Origin: Callipepla californica brunnescens
Taxonomy: Eukaryota > Chordata > Aves > Galliformes > Odontophoridae
Assembly (NCBI GenBank): GCA_023055505.1
Contig: JALIRH010000019.1
Location: forward strand, 744,001 to 808,000
DNA: 64,000 nt
Direction of reading: 5' to 3'
The position numbers and the translations under genes were made by a program. The notes beneath the pieces were generated by a model. That model was not told the DNA's origin. It saw only the letters and a program-made list of their open reading frames with translations, and searched no databases. This document shows positions 39,871 to 50,980 of the stretch, piece after piece; positions within the stretch are counted from its first letter, which is position 1, and every line of letters starts with the position of its first letter.

Positions 39871-41298
39871 CTAGAGATCAGAAAAAAAAAATCAACACAT
39901 AAAGGTAATACTTGTGTTTTCCATCCTCTTCTGAGGAATAACACACCAAACTCTTCTACAGCTAGCATTAGTCTGGGGATGGAACTGAATGCAGGTACTC
40001 TGCTACAAGCTTATGTGCAACTGGTGCTATAGTGAAAATATGTTGGAAGGGTTGGTGGGCCTCTTACCAGAATAAAAAGTGCCGAATTCTGGTATAACAG
40101 CACTTACAAGGGATTTAACAGCAGTAAACTTTAAAACGCAGCACACGCTGGTGAATAAAAGCTGCTCCAGTAACTACAGTTACTGGGGCTCTGGGACTAA
40201 ATTCCCCTCATGGTGTGAATCAGAGAGCAAAATTTACCAGCTGGCAAAAGAAAAAAGTAGGATTTTATTTGATGTGGCTCTTCACTGATTATTACCTGGC
40301 CCTGCTGAATCCTGCAATGTGGTCCAAGTATGAATTGGTAGGAAAGAGACAAAGGTGAGGAGGAAGTATGAATAAATCGTGCTCATAAAAAAACATCTTC
40401 AGGAGCTATAAAGTAAAAGAGGACACACTGATAGCAGGCCTAGGCTTTAAAATTTCATTTATCTGGCTCATTTTCTAATGGCCACAGAATATTTAGACAA
40501 TTTTAAAGTCATTTCGGTAATGAAGCATAAAATAAGTAGCAGTTGCAGTTATGGAGTAATCATTTGAAATGACATTAAAAAAGGGCAGAAATATATAACC
40601 TATCCACATGGTAACCTCCTCACCCACTGCCACAGTGCAGCACCTCTGGGGAAACAAAGCAGCTGAAAGAGCCTCAGGAGCACCTCATAAGGCAGAAGAT
40701 TGCAACTGGCCAGCACATCTGGCCCAGCACTCAGCCCCTGGGGGAAGTGGCTCAGCCTCATGGAAAAACCATCTATCTCCTCCTTTGTCTCTTTCAGAAG
40801 ACTGACCAGGTTGTGCTCAGTGAAACATGCTGAGCCATTTTTCCAGCTGTTTCCCAAGGACATGAAGCATCATTTGATAGGAGATGAGACAATCTATTTC
40901 TAATAAAAACTATGAGACAGTCACATGGCCAGGGTCAAGAAGGCATGAAGTTTCTAAGCGTAAGGCACAGACAGAAGGCAATGTAGCAATATGATGCAAA
41001 GGATGTAGAATGCCTTTGATTCACTAAAAGTAGCTGATATTTAAAGGCATGCATCACAGGTGTGCACCAGCAATTCTCAGCAGGCATGCTTTAACATATG
41101 CAGCTTGGTATAGAGATACCTATTAATTTACCAGGCACGAGAGTCAAAGCAGTTCTAAATGAAGCCAGAATGGGAAAGGGGAAGGGGTAAAAAAACAAAC
41201 AACATTCTCTGAAGAGCTAATGTCGGCCTAAAGCACAACATCGTGAGAGGCAAATATCGCTTTGGGTCAAGCAGCAGACTGAGGTAACTAAAACAGAC
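39871..41298 (-). other. SORBS1: SORBS1 intron w11-w12
   Basis: This is a 1.4-kb intron with no recognised feature. Confidence 0.85.
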
Positions 41299-41466
41299 CT
41301 CTGACCCAGATTTCCTCTTTGCTGTATCGTCTACATTTAGGAGGTCCCCAAATCGCTCATTAGTGATAAACTGATGGTGCGTTGGAATGACCCCTGTGTG
41401 CCTTCTAGCTGCAATATCAGCTTCTTCTTGCTCACGTTTAAGCCGTCTCTGGTCCTCTAAAAGTTT
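41299..41466 (-). CDS. SORBS1: SORBS1 w11 (conserved charged segment before SH3-1)
   Basis: This exon encodes KLLEDQRRLKREQEEADIAA, then RRHTGVIPTHHQFITNERFG, and ends in KRKSGSE. The first part is a highly charged, probably helical stretch conserved almost unchanged in human SORBS1. The acceptor is ATGGCAG|AAAC and the donor TCAGAG|GTCTGT. It is 56 codons, phase 0 to phase 0. Confidence 0.97.
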
Positions 41467-42924
41467 CTGCCATAAAATTGCATAAAATGGGCAGTAAATC
41501 ATCTAGGTAAGGCCATTTGTAAGCTGCCACAAACGTGACTTCAATAAAATAGCTGGGACTTTACAGTTTAACACAGAATACTGATTCTATAACTACACAA
41601 TACCACTAATGGTATATTTAGCAAGCACAAAAGTACATTGCAGTAATGGCATAATGGAAATTCAGCTCATACAATGGATCTGATCCAAAGGTGATGGAAG
41701 TCAATGGGAGTGTGTCTAAGTTTGAGCCAGGCTCTGATAGATTTTAAGACAAGGGGAGGTTGCCGATAATGCAGATGGCTGATGCAAACCCCCTTCAACC
41801 AACAAGCAGTTTCTCTCACTGACATCCAAGAGATCTGGATCAGCTGCACAGCTGAGGTACCAAACTCCCCTGAGCACTGAAACAAGCTTGGGAGAGTGCC
41901 TAACCATTCCCAGGTGTCAGATTCTCCCATTCTTCCTTTGGGCTCAAGTAATACATTTCTGTACTGATCTATAATTCTATAAATCAGCAGGTTTCAATGA
42001 ACTCAGAGTTCAGCTTTCAGATGAGTTTTCTTGCTGGATTTTGACACTGGGAGGATTACTAACAATTTAATGGGAAAAGACAGCAAAAATATATTGTTCA
42101 CATCGGAATTAAGAACATTTTACCCCTATTTCAAAACGCACACAAACATCATTGGAACTCATGAAGGTAATACAATTCTACATTAAAAGTACTGCTTGGT
42201 TTTATTTTACTATTACAACTTTTGCAAACCGCTTTGTGGAAAGCAATCACTTTAACTTCTTTAGCTCTGTTCGAACGCACTCTGTGCTGAAAGTTCTGTA
42301 CTGCTTTCTTATTATTCAGCTTGCCCATATCTAGACATTTTGAAAAGGACTGATACATTCTAATGACAATTTGAGACATCAAAGAATTCTAGTTTGCACT
42401 GGAGAAAAGCTTCCCACTCTCTGATGGCTTACATTGGAATGTCTTACATTGCTGGAATGTCTTACATTGCTATTTGACACCTGAGGGCTCCTGCAGGAAA
42501 TGAACATTCTGACCAGTTTGATTAATACTGACTCAAGTGGCTTGCTTGGAGAACACAATAAAAAATTAACTCACTTGTAGAATAACCATTTCATCTTTAT
42601 CTGCAAATACTAAGATGTTGCACCACATCTCACATACTTCTCCAACCTTTTTACACTCTTTAAAGCCCCCCTAAATCATTCTGTGCAACTGACATGGTCT
42701 ATTAGGTTCATTTTAACCAACAGGTAAACTGGACTATGCATCATACAATAAATCAGTAGTAGAAGCAGTGTTAAAGCTAAAACATTCCAGTTCCTGATTC
42801 TTGCTCTAACTTTCAAGATACGTATCAATCACCATACATTTTTGTTCTTTTAGAAGGGTTACTGCTGCATTTCTTTTGTGTGGAGCTGAAGCAGCTGTTA
42901 TTAGACTGTACAAGAAGGCATTAC
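41467..42924 (-). other. SORBS1: SORBS1 intron w10-w11
   Basis: This 1.5-kb intron contains two tandem copies of an 18-bp unit (TGGAATGTCTTACATTGC) at 42435-42470. No exon was recognised. Confidence 0.85.
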
Positions 42925-43010
42925 CTCTTTATCATCATAACGTCTGCGGATAATTTCTTCTGGAGTTTCCATGTAATCAACTGGTGCAAAATGCCTTGGT
43001 GATTCTGAAT
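42925..43010 (-). CDS. SORBS1: SORBS1 w10 (DSESPRHF exon)
   Basis: After completing an Asp codon this exon encodes SESPRHFAPVDYMETPEEII, then RRRYDDKE. Human SORBS1 has STK-DSESPRHF at the matching junction, which supports the TAG acceptor used here. An AAG three bases upstream (TTCGAAGTAG) would add one codon and change the junction to Val-Asp, making this a tandem acceptor. The donor is AAAGAG|GTAATG, phase 0. It can follow either w8 or w9. Confidence 0.94.
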
Positions 43011-43743
43011 CTACTTCGAAACAACATAAGGAAGTTAAAGTACAGATGGATTTATCTAGCATAACCAGAAAGGAAAAAAATTAATATTTTTGAACAATTT
43101 GCTTCCATTACAACAACAAGGATTCTTAAGCGCCATTAACCAAATTGCCAATCAGATGTTGATAATTTATCTATTTTCATTTTTTTCCTTTTTGGACTGT
43201 ACTTGTTAACAAAGATCTAAAAACAGGGAGAAAATAAAGACACAGGAAAGAGTAAAAACATAGAAGGACATTGTGAAGAGAAGATTTGCTGCCATCAAAA
43301 TATGATTTGGCATTTAACCGCAGAGGAAAGTTTCACACACACGCGCGCATACACACACACACACACAACTAGACCTTGAGAAACTGCTCCTTAAAGCAAA
43401 TCATCTGGGTTTGTTTTATACTCCCATGTGTGCAAATGATACAGGACTAGAAATATCTCATGTTGAGATTCTTGTATCCCAAGAGTTGCTTGAGAGAGCA
43501 ACTGAACCCCGTGTGATTAGAAAGGCAGCGGTAATCGTTTCTCAGAAGTGCAGCTGTTAACGTGTCCTGAACAAAAATGCTCAGCAAGACACGCAAAGGA
43601 CGTAAGACACACCAGAAAAGAAATGGGGAGAGTCAGGAGATGCAAGGGTGAGGAGTAAAAATGCAGGGGTTGTAGAAGAAAAGGGGAGGAGAAGGGAAAG
43701 CAGTACAGATGAAGGGACACTGGTAAAGAACACAAAAAGTCAC
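43011..43743 (-). other. SORBS1: SORBS1 intron w9-w10 with UG repeat
   Basis: This 733-nt intron directly follows the large exon. It contains the CA/CG repeat at 43334-43367, which reads as a UG repeat in the transcript. Confidence 0.85.
43334..43367. repeat. CA repeat with CG core
   Basis: The alternating CACACACACGCGCGCATA is followed by more CA units. Alternating purine-pyrimidine tracts with a CGCGCG core can adopt Z-DNA. In SORBS1 RNA it is a (UG)n-type tract about 377 bases past the donor of the large exon. Confidence 0.95.
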
Positions 43744-45261
43744 CTCCTAGATACATCCCAAGTTCACTTTGAGGGTTGTTGTTTGTGTCCAAGCTGTGAC
43801 AGAGAGCATATGGAATTGGGTTCCCATTGTGTAAGGAGTCAGGAGTGCCAGAGCGGCCCGTGGAGCTATCTTGGCTAGATCCCATGCTGGGGAAGTAGCT
43901 AAGCCTCTCCACAATGTCAAAGGAAGACAGGCGCCTGGGGGCTAGAGGCCTGCTTCTGGAGCACAGCTCATGCTGGGAGTGATGACTCTTGTCTCCTGCA
44001 CTCCCCTGCAGCTGTATGGGGTTGTCTGGGTTCTCAGGACTGGGCACTGCCAGGGCTCCCGGGCAGTCGGGGGGTGGAGTTCTGCTGGACTTGTGCTGGA
44101 AGGGTTTTTTCACTCGGAAGGGGAGTGGGCTCATTAGGTAGACATTTCTGGGGAGTGTGTGTCTGTCTCCAAAGATTCCTTTGGAATCAGTGTTCCTGGA
44201 GGCTTGCTGCTGCTCATGCCTTTGGATTGTAGTGAACCTGGTGTAGGAAGCTGGGCATGTGCCTTTGCATCTGTTGACTTTATGCTTCTGAGGCCCACTG
44301 ATGTTGCTGCTGCTGCCACCACTGTCATTGGATGCATTTGAGAGGAGATCTATCTCATCTGTGCAAGCTGAAAGTGTGTCCATAGGAATGGCATCACTGA
44401 CATCTGAAGCTGTGTCCTCCATGTTGCTGCAGGAGCGGGAGGATTTGTCTGCCAAGCTGGCAGCATCCTTCTCTTCCTGGTGTATTTTTGGCAAATCCAG
44501 AAGAAATTCTGCAGAGTAGGCAGAACCTAGACAAGCTTTAGACTGGAGGGAAGTAGTGAACTTGCTTTTTCCAGTGGAAAAGTCAAGTGCGGGCATCGAT
44601 CGGGATCTCTGGATCAGCTGCTCAAAGGCACTGATACGGGAGGAAACAGTGTCTTTGGGGATCTGCTCTGAATCCTCTCGACTAAGGCTGTGTTCCATCC
44701 TGTCCTTCACTTCGTTCTCAAATTGAGATGCAATATCCCTCACACTGCAGGAGGAGACTGTGCCCAATTGGATCCTGGACCGGTTGATCTGGTGCATGTC
44801 TTTATACAGCATTGTAAACTCCATTCCGCTCTTCCTGGAGGCAGGGAACGGGTAGCCTTTCCTAGAGTTGGTGCCATACTCCTGCAGGCTCATGGTACTG
44901 CCAGACTTGATGGCATATTCCTGCTTTGACTTCATCAACATGTTTTCTATGCTTTCCCCTACGTCTACCATAAAAGATTTTTTATTATCGAACAAGGCAA
45001 TGGAGCTACGAAGGTTTTCGCAGCTTTGAGCTTTCTCTTGAGACAACAAGATACCCTTCTTGTCCTGCCCAAGAGCAGCTGGAGCTGCTAGTTTGGGTTT
45101 GAATTTAGAAGGGAGGATCTCAGTAATGCAGGCTTTTGCAGCTGATAAAGGCTTCTTATGTTTACATGCGTGACCTAACATACCGGTATGACTAGCGTTA
45201 AAGGTTCGGCTATTAACTGAAGAGGGTGCAGTCATACGAGCATTCCCACCTTTATGATCCA
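43744..45261 (-). CDS. SORBS1: SORBS1 w9, very large cassette exon of nArgBP2 type
   Basis: This 1,518-nt exon is open throughout (505 full codons). It enters and leaves in phase 1 and is a multiple of three, so it can be skipped without shifting the frame. It resembles the long brain-specific exon of the paralogue SORBS2 (nArgBP2). Segments include DKSSRSCSNMEDTASDVSDA, a basic Cys-containing NRCKGTCPASYTRFTTIQRH near the middle and RRLSSFDIVERLSYFPSMGS near the end. I see no known globular domain; the composition is Ser-rich with several RxxS sites. The acceptor is CTTACCAG|TGGATC. The donor GGAG|GTGACT is weak, as expected for regulated use. Neural use is inferred from the paralogue. Confidence 0.9.
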
Positions 45262-47792
45262 CTGGTAAGCATGCAGAATAAAATAAATACAACCTGTTAG
45301 CTTAAGTGCTAGAAAGCCATTGAGAAAGGAGAGAGAACATGCTTGGATTTCATAAAATGCACTTTAAAGAAACAACATTCCGAAACATAAAGAAAAGCAG
45401 GAAGACATTGCACAACAAGCTGCACTCATAGGAGTAGGTGAAGTGCTGCTAATACTCCTAAGATGAGAGGCTTGGCCAGAAACAGGCCTGCTGCACTTTG
45501 AAGGTATCATCCTAAAAAGTGCTGAGCACCATCGGCTTCTAGGGAAGCTGTGGTACTGTGGAAAAGGGCAGCTGAACTCTGGGAGGGATCAAGGTGTCAG
45601 CACGAATGCACAGACAATAGCATTGCAAAAATGGCTTAATATCAAGGGCTGACACTGCAAGCACAAGTAGGCTGCATCAGCTGGCCTTGCCCAAGAACCA
45701 GATTAGAGATTCCCCATGCTAGGAGCAAACTGAGCCTGCTTCAAACAGAGTGGTGTAAGCCATTTTTGCTTTAAGAATCAAGGAGTCAAATGAGGACATT
45801 TTCTAACATCAGATCCAGTCTGGGTTCAGCTGTGACTGCAGTTTTATTCGGTCTGTTTCTGATTTGAGTTCAAATTAAAATGTCAAAATAACAATTCAGG
45901 TTCAATTGCAGTTTGAAGAACAATAACTGTTTGAACAGATTTTTTCTGTTCAGCTCCAGTTTGACTCCCTGCCCTGAAGGCTGGACATAATGCTGAAAAA
46001 AACAGCTGGGAGTTGGAGACAGAGACCTTTTTGGTGTGGATGCACTATTTTTAGGAAGAGCGGTTCAGAAAGCCAATGCATTCTTTCCCCAGTCCTCTCC
46101 CCATCTGAAGCCATTTTTAGGTTGAAGTTGGCTCAGGGATACATTCCCCAGTACAACTCCCTGATGGGAGTCAGCTCTTCCTTGACCTAATCTTCTAGAG
46201 AGCCCATGATGGGGGAAGGAATGGGGAGGTGAACATGGTGGTCTCTGCTGCGTTGTTGCCTCACAGACCACAGGGCACAGCTGGCTCAATGTCCTGTGCA
46301 TTCTCTGCACACCCCTCAGGCAGGAGGCTGTGGAGCACATGGTGCCAGCTACCCCAGGGCAGCCAGGCCAGCAGACATGCTGTGGTCTGCTGAAAGATCC
46401 AGTAGGAAGAGCAGAAAAGGCAGGGAAGGGCTGTGGCATGACAAGGTGGGGAGCAGATGGACAGCAAGGCCAGATTGAGCAGCCCAGAGGAGCATGAGTT
46501 AAGTCCAGCTGGCGTCCCATCACGAGTGGTGTCCCCCAAGGGTCGGTATTGGGGCCCATCTTGTTTATTATCTTTATTGATGACCTAGACGAGGGGATTG
46601 AGTGTACCCTCAGTAAGTTTGCAGATGACACCAAGTTGGGAGGATGTGTTGATCTGCCTGAGGGTAGGGAGGCCCTTCAGCGGGATCTGGATAGGCTGAA
46701 CAGCTGGGCTGAGGTCAATGGGATGAGGTTCAATAAGGCCATGTGTCGGGTCATGCACTTTGGCCACAATAACCCCATGCAATGCTATAGGCTTGGGGCA
46801 AAATGGCTTGAAGACTGTATAGAGGAAAAGGACCTGGGGGTGCTGGTTGATGCTCGGCTCAACATGAGCCAGCAGTGTGCCCAGGTGGCCAAGAAGGCCA
46901 ATGGCATCCTGGCCTGTATTAGGAATAGTGTGGCCAGCAGGAGCAGGGAGGTGATCATCCCCCTGTACTCAGCTCTGGTGCGGCCGCACCTCGAGTACTG
47001 TGTTCAGTTTTGGGCCCCTCACTACAAGAGAGACGTCGAGGCCCTGGAGCGTGTTCAGAGAAGGGCAACAAAAGTGGTGAGGGGTCTGGAGCACAAGTCT
47101 TACGAGGAGCGGCTGAGGGAGCTGGGATTGTTTAATCTGGAGAAAAGGAGGCTCAGAGGAGACCTCATCGCACTCTATCACTTCATGAAGGAGGGATGTG
47201 GTGAGGAGGGGGTCGGCCTCTTCTCCCAGATAACTAATGACAGGACGAGAGGGAATGGCCACAAGTTGTGCCGGGGAAGATTTAGATTAGATCTGAGGAA
47301 AAATTTTTTCTCTGATGAGAGAGTGGTCCGGCACTGGAATGGCCTGCCTAGGGAGGTGGTTGAGGCACCGTCCCTAGCGCTGTTCAAGAAGCGTTTAGAT
47401 GAGGTGCTGAGGGATTTGATTTAGTAGCTTGGTGGGTAGGGATGGTGGTAGGAGGACGGTTGGACTAGATGATCTTGCAGATTCTTTCAAACCTAATGTA
47501 TCTATGAATCTATTAATCTATGAGGGTGTGGGGTGTGCCGGAGGTGCTGGATGAAGGGAGCTGGTCCCTGCTGGAATGAGGAACCTGGATCAAGTAAAGG
47601 CATCATGAAAAATACTGGCCAGTGTGGGCTGAGGGAGATAAGAGAGAAAACTAGAGATAGCAAGGGGGAAGGACAGCAGAACCCTCCATGGGCTTGAACA
47701 GGACTCTAAACCCTGCAGTCCTTTGCCCCGTATCACCACACTTTTGACACACTGTGCAGAAGGGAGGTCAGGTCCATGCCCTGACAACCTAC
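45262..47792 (-). other. SORBS1: SORBS1 intron w8-w9
   Basis: This 2.5-kb intron contains the antisense CR1 element at 46501-47523. The rest shows no recognised feature. Confidence 0.85.
46501..47523 (+). mobile_element. CR1 LINE, 5'-truncated, RT C-terminal part open
   Basis: The plus strand has an open frame from 46498 to the stop at 47422-47424. It encodes the reverse-transcriptase block [20 protein letters not shown], the catalytic motif FADDTKLGG and the thumb/C-terminal region through [15 protein letters not shown] to the end of ORF2. The 3' tail follows, ending in ATCTATGA-type repeats at about 47500-47523. The endonuclease and N-terminal RT parts are missing, so it cannot move by itself. 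The frame has no stop over about 300 codons, suggesting a younger insertion than the other copies. It is antisense to SORBS1. Confidence 0.95.
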
Positions 47793-47968
47793 CTTTTGTG
47801 GAAGCAGAGCTGGAAGGTCGCTTGAGACCGCTCAGCCCCTGGAATGGGATATCTCCGCCTTCCAGCACACTCTTGTAAATCTGTCTCTCATTCTCCAAGC
47901 CAGCAAGGTCCCCCAGTGCTGGTTCTGAATCCCTCTTCGATGCGTGGTAGTTTGGTGAATATGTGGAG
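47793..47968 (-). CDS. SORBS1: SORBS1 w8 (linker, ASKRDSEPALGDL exon)
   Basis: This exon encodes STYSPNYHASKRDSEPALGD, then LAGLENERQIYKSVLEGGDI and GLKRPSSSASTK. It is almost identical to human SORBS1 in the segment between the SoHo region and the SH3 domains. The acceptor is CTGTTTTCCAG|CTCC and the donor ACAAAAG|GTAGGT. It takes one base to complete a Tyr codon and leaves one base (phase 1), compatible with both w9 and w10. Confidence 0.95.
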
Positions 47969-50930
47969 CTGGAAAACAGTTTACGAAAAACAAACAAGGA
48001 GAGATGCCAGTCGGTCACTTGTGTTTGTTGAGAGATTCACACAGTGAAAGAGAAAAAGCACACTTGTAAACCCCAGAATGGACTGTACATAGAGGACTGA
48101 TGGTGAATGAAGAGGTTATGAATATACAGCAAAAATACTCCTAGTTTTGTCCTCCCACAGTATTCTCCACCCGAAGGAACTCCCCAAGCTCAGACTCCCA
48201 GAAAACAGGTGGCAGGAAAGCATTCCTCCTTTGCTTCACAGATGAGATAACAGGGTCACAGAGCAGATTCACTGTTTCCTTGCAGACATACAGAAATTCG
48301 GTGGCTAGCAGGAAGTGGCACGCATATCTTCCAGCTCCAGTCCTCTCTCCTCAAACACTAGCAGTTCCTCTTCCCTGCTGCAAAGCACAGCTGCTCAGGA
48401 ATCCATCAGAACCATGTCAGCTTCCCTGCCAGCTCTGCGGGCCAAGATTCCCAGAGCAAGTTTTCAAGTCCTTCAGTGAGGGACCATGCAGAGAAGGAAC
48501 AGCACTGGGCTACAGATGCTACTGTTTTAAGCACCAAAGGAATTTCCCAGATGTGCACAGTTCTGCTCAGCTTTCCCTCAAACTTGCGCTAGAGGAAATG
48601 TCACGTCCCAGACTCTAGGCCTACCATGAAGATGCATAAACAAAAAGTTGAATTCTGAGACAGATACCAAAAATAAGTGTGACTGAAATTTTTTAGGTCC
48701 TTTAAGATTCACAATTTTTTACAATGTCCTTTCCTTGGTCATGAATCTGACACCCAGTACACCCCCACATCTGATGTCTACATTTCACTTTTTCTCTCTA
48801 AAAAAAAAAAAAAAAAAACACAAGCAAAAAAAACCAAAACAAAACAAAAAGAAAACCAAAAAACTAAAAAACCAAACTAAAAAAAACATTTCATTATATA
48901 AAATGGCCATTCCAGGTGCAAAACATTTGCTAAGCAACGGGGCAGAATGTGTTTTCCTAAAAGCTGAGCTCATCTAATACCAGTCCTTACACTTTCTCAA
49001 CCAGGCTCTTAAGAATAAGACACAGCCTCACACATAAGGCTATTCCTGGGCCAAAGTGTGGCTGCTAGAAAGTTGGAAGAATAATAATTAAAAAAATAGT
49101 CTTTTGCCAATTCACAGAAATATTCTGATGGCTGCTTTGCATTGTGATGTCCAGGAGTGACTCAAATGTGTGTAAGTGTGGAAATGCTTGTGGTTAGGCC
49201 TGCTTGTTGTGGTTAGATCTGTACGTGCATCTGGTTATTTTGGATGGATGCTGTAGTTACAGGGCAAAGAGAAAGCTTTCATACACATCAGAAGACTGCC
49301 TACGGGGGTGGAATTACACAATCTCTGGAACACAAAGAAGTTTTTAGTTTCTGGACAAAGAAAACCAGGTCATATGCAGTCCCATAAATTACTTTTTTGC
49401 TTTGTTCTGTTCTGAAAAAGCTAGTGAAAAACATCGCTGAAGAGAGAGAGGAAGTGCTGCCACCACCTTTCCCTAGGCAATGCTCAAACAGAAGCAGGAG
49501 AGCTGTTCTGTCCTATCTGCCTCTATTTGTCCACTTCCTAAGGAAACCCTACTGGTTGCTGCAGGGACTTGGGGCTGCCCTGAGGTTCCCCACCTGGATG
49601 TGACAACATGTTAGTCCCGTGGTTAAAAACCAAAGTGCTAAAACGGCTTCACTGCTTTGTGACAATACCTAGGGTCTGGAAAGCAGGTATTTGTCAGGGG
49701 CCTTTTGCTGGCTGCTCCCTTTTTAGGGCCAAGCAAGCTGTATCGTGGGCCTGGAACAGCCTGAAAGGGCACAGACAGTGCTCCTGGTGGAGACCATGTT
49801 ACTTGCTAAAAAGTCATCTTCTACACAGAGAAGAGACACTGCATAATGGACATGAGTTGTACGTGTTCATTCTGCATGCAGAGACACAGTTTTCAAGGCC
49901 TAGAACCTACACCACCAGCACATCTTGTGCTACCAGATTTAGGGAGGAACTGAGATGGGCTCCAGCAGATGACATGAATACAGGAGCGCAAAACTGACCT
50001 GCCTAGCAAAAACAGAGATTTCAAAGCTTTGGTAACACTTTTGGGATAGTCAGGAGTTCAGGATTCTTATCATCATCAGTCAGAAGTAAGTCATTCTTTC
50101 AAGCTAATCTTGGAGATTTCTGTTTATTTTATTGCTTTCTCTCTACCAAAAGAAAGCTAAAAATTTATAGGAACAATGAACTACGTTTTGACAGTTGGAT
50201 GCCGGGAGGAAAGCATGCCTTTCTCAGCAACCCACGCACACTGAGGAGGTCCTTGCACCTGTGGGAAATGCCAAGCAGTGGTTTGGCTACAGGGAGCAGC
50301 CAGTTCACAAAAGGAGGAACTCAGCACTTCACCCAGGGATTTTTTTCTTCCTCTTTCAAAACAAACCAGCTCCATGTTCCAGTCAATTAACCACAATTCA
50401 TATTAAGTATTCCTCCAGAAAACCAGTGCCATATTCAATCTCTGAGAAATATTGCTACCACTACTAGTTTTCCCCTCCTGGAAGCTAAAAATTACTGCCT
50501 TTCACAAACAGCATCCTTTTCCTCCAGTGTGCATACCTGGGAACTTCTAATAGGAGCCAGCCTCACAAGAATAACAGAAATGAACTTCATTTCTTACCAG
50601 GCAACAAAATTGTTGGCAAATAGATTATATCTTCACGTAAGTTTCATCAAGGTGAAGTTACAATTCTGCCTGTTTTTTTGAAAGTTGCTGCCTAGCACAA
50701 TAGCAGTTCGTATCTGAACAGTGTCATCACTCCTGTAATCACTACAAAATGCATTCAAGACCAAAGAGCAGACATCATATCCAAACCCATCTAAAGCATA
50801 CGTATAGTTTTCTTGGGACATGTATCTGCCCATATCCATTGCCAAAAGACAGAGCCAGCCCATTGCCATCGTGTGTCCTATGTGCCATCACATTGTAAAA
50901 GAGACATCAAAAAGCAATTTGAAAACTTAC
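47969..50930 (-). other. SORBS1: SORBS1 intron w7-w8
   Basis: This 3.0-kb intron has an A-rich low-complexity stretch at about 48800-48893. No extra exon or transposon was recognised. Confidence 0.8.
48800..48893. repeat. A-rich low-complexity tract
   Basis: The stretch starts with a run of about 19 A and continues as A-rich sequence with scattered C and G (AAAACC, AAAACAAAAC). It reads as U-rich in SORBS1 RNA. Confidence 0.9.
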
Positions 50931-50980
50931 TAGGAAGAATGGTCTGTGGAAGTTTCCAGAGGAGTAACACCTGCTGTATT
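50931..50980 (-). CDS. SORBS1: SORBS1 w7, probable small linker exon
   Basis: This 50-nt exon encodes NTAGVTPLETSTDHSS plus two bases of a Tyr codon that w8 completes. It has a strong acceptor (TTTGGACTTTTGCAG|AATAC) and a strong donor (TCCTA|GTAAGT). Its phases (0 in, two bases out) are exactly those needed to connect w6 to w8, which is the main evidence. I do not firmly recall the human sequence here. Transcripts lacking it would shift frame unless another exon replaces it. Confidence 0.7.

Noticed and set aside
44134..44929. Open frames of 60-79 codons overlapping the large SORBS1 exon
   Set aside because: Shadows of the 1.5-kb coding exon in other frames.
46969..47387. Minus-strand open frames inside the CR1 element
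   Set aside because: Antisense shadows of the CR1 coding frame; the copy at 22 kb shows the same shadow.
46549..47424. 291-codon plus-strand frame read as a host gene
   Set aside because: It is the CR1 reverse-transcriptase C-terminus ([17 protein letters not shown]) with a CR1 tail, and the apparent start is internal.
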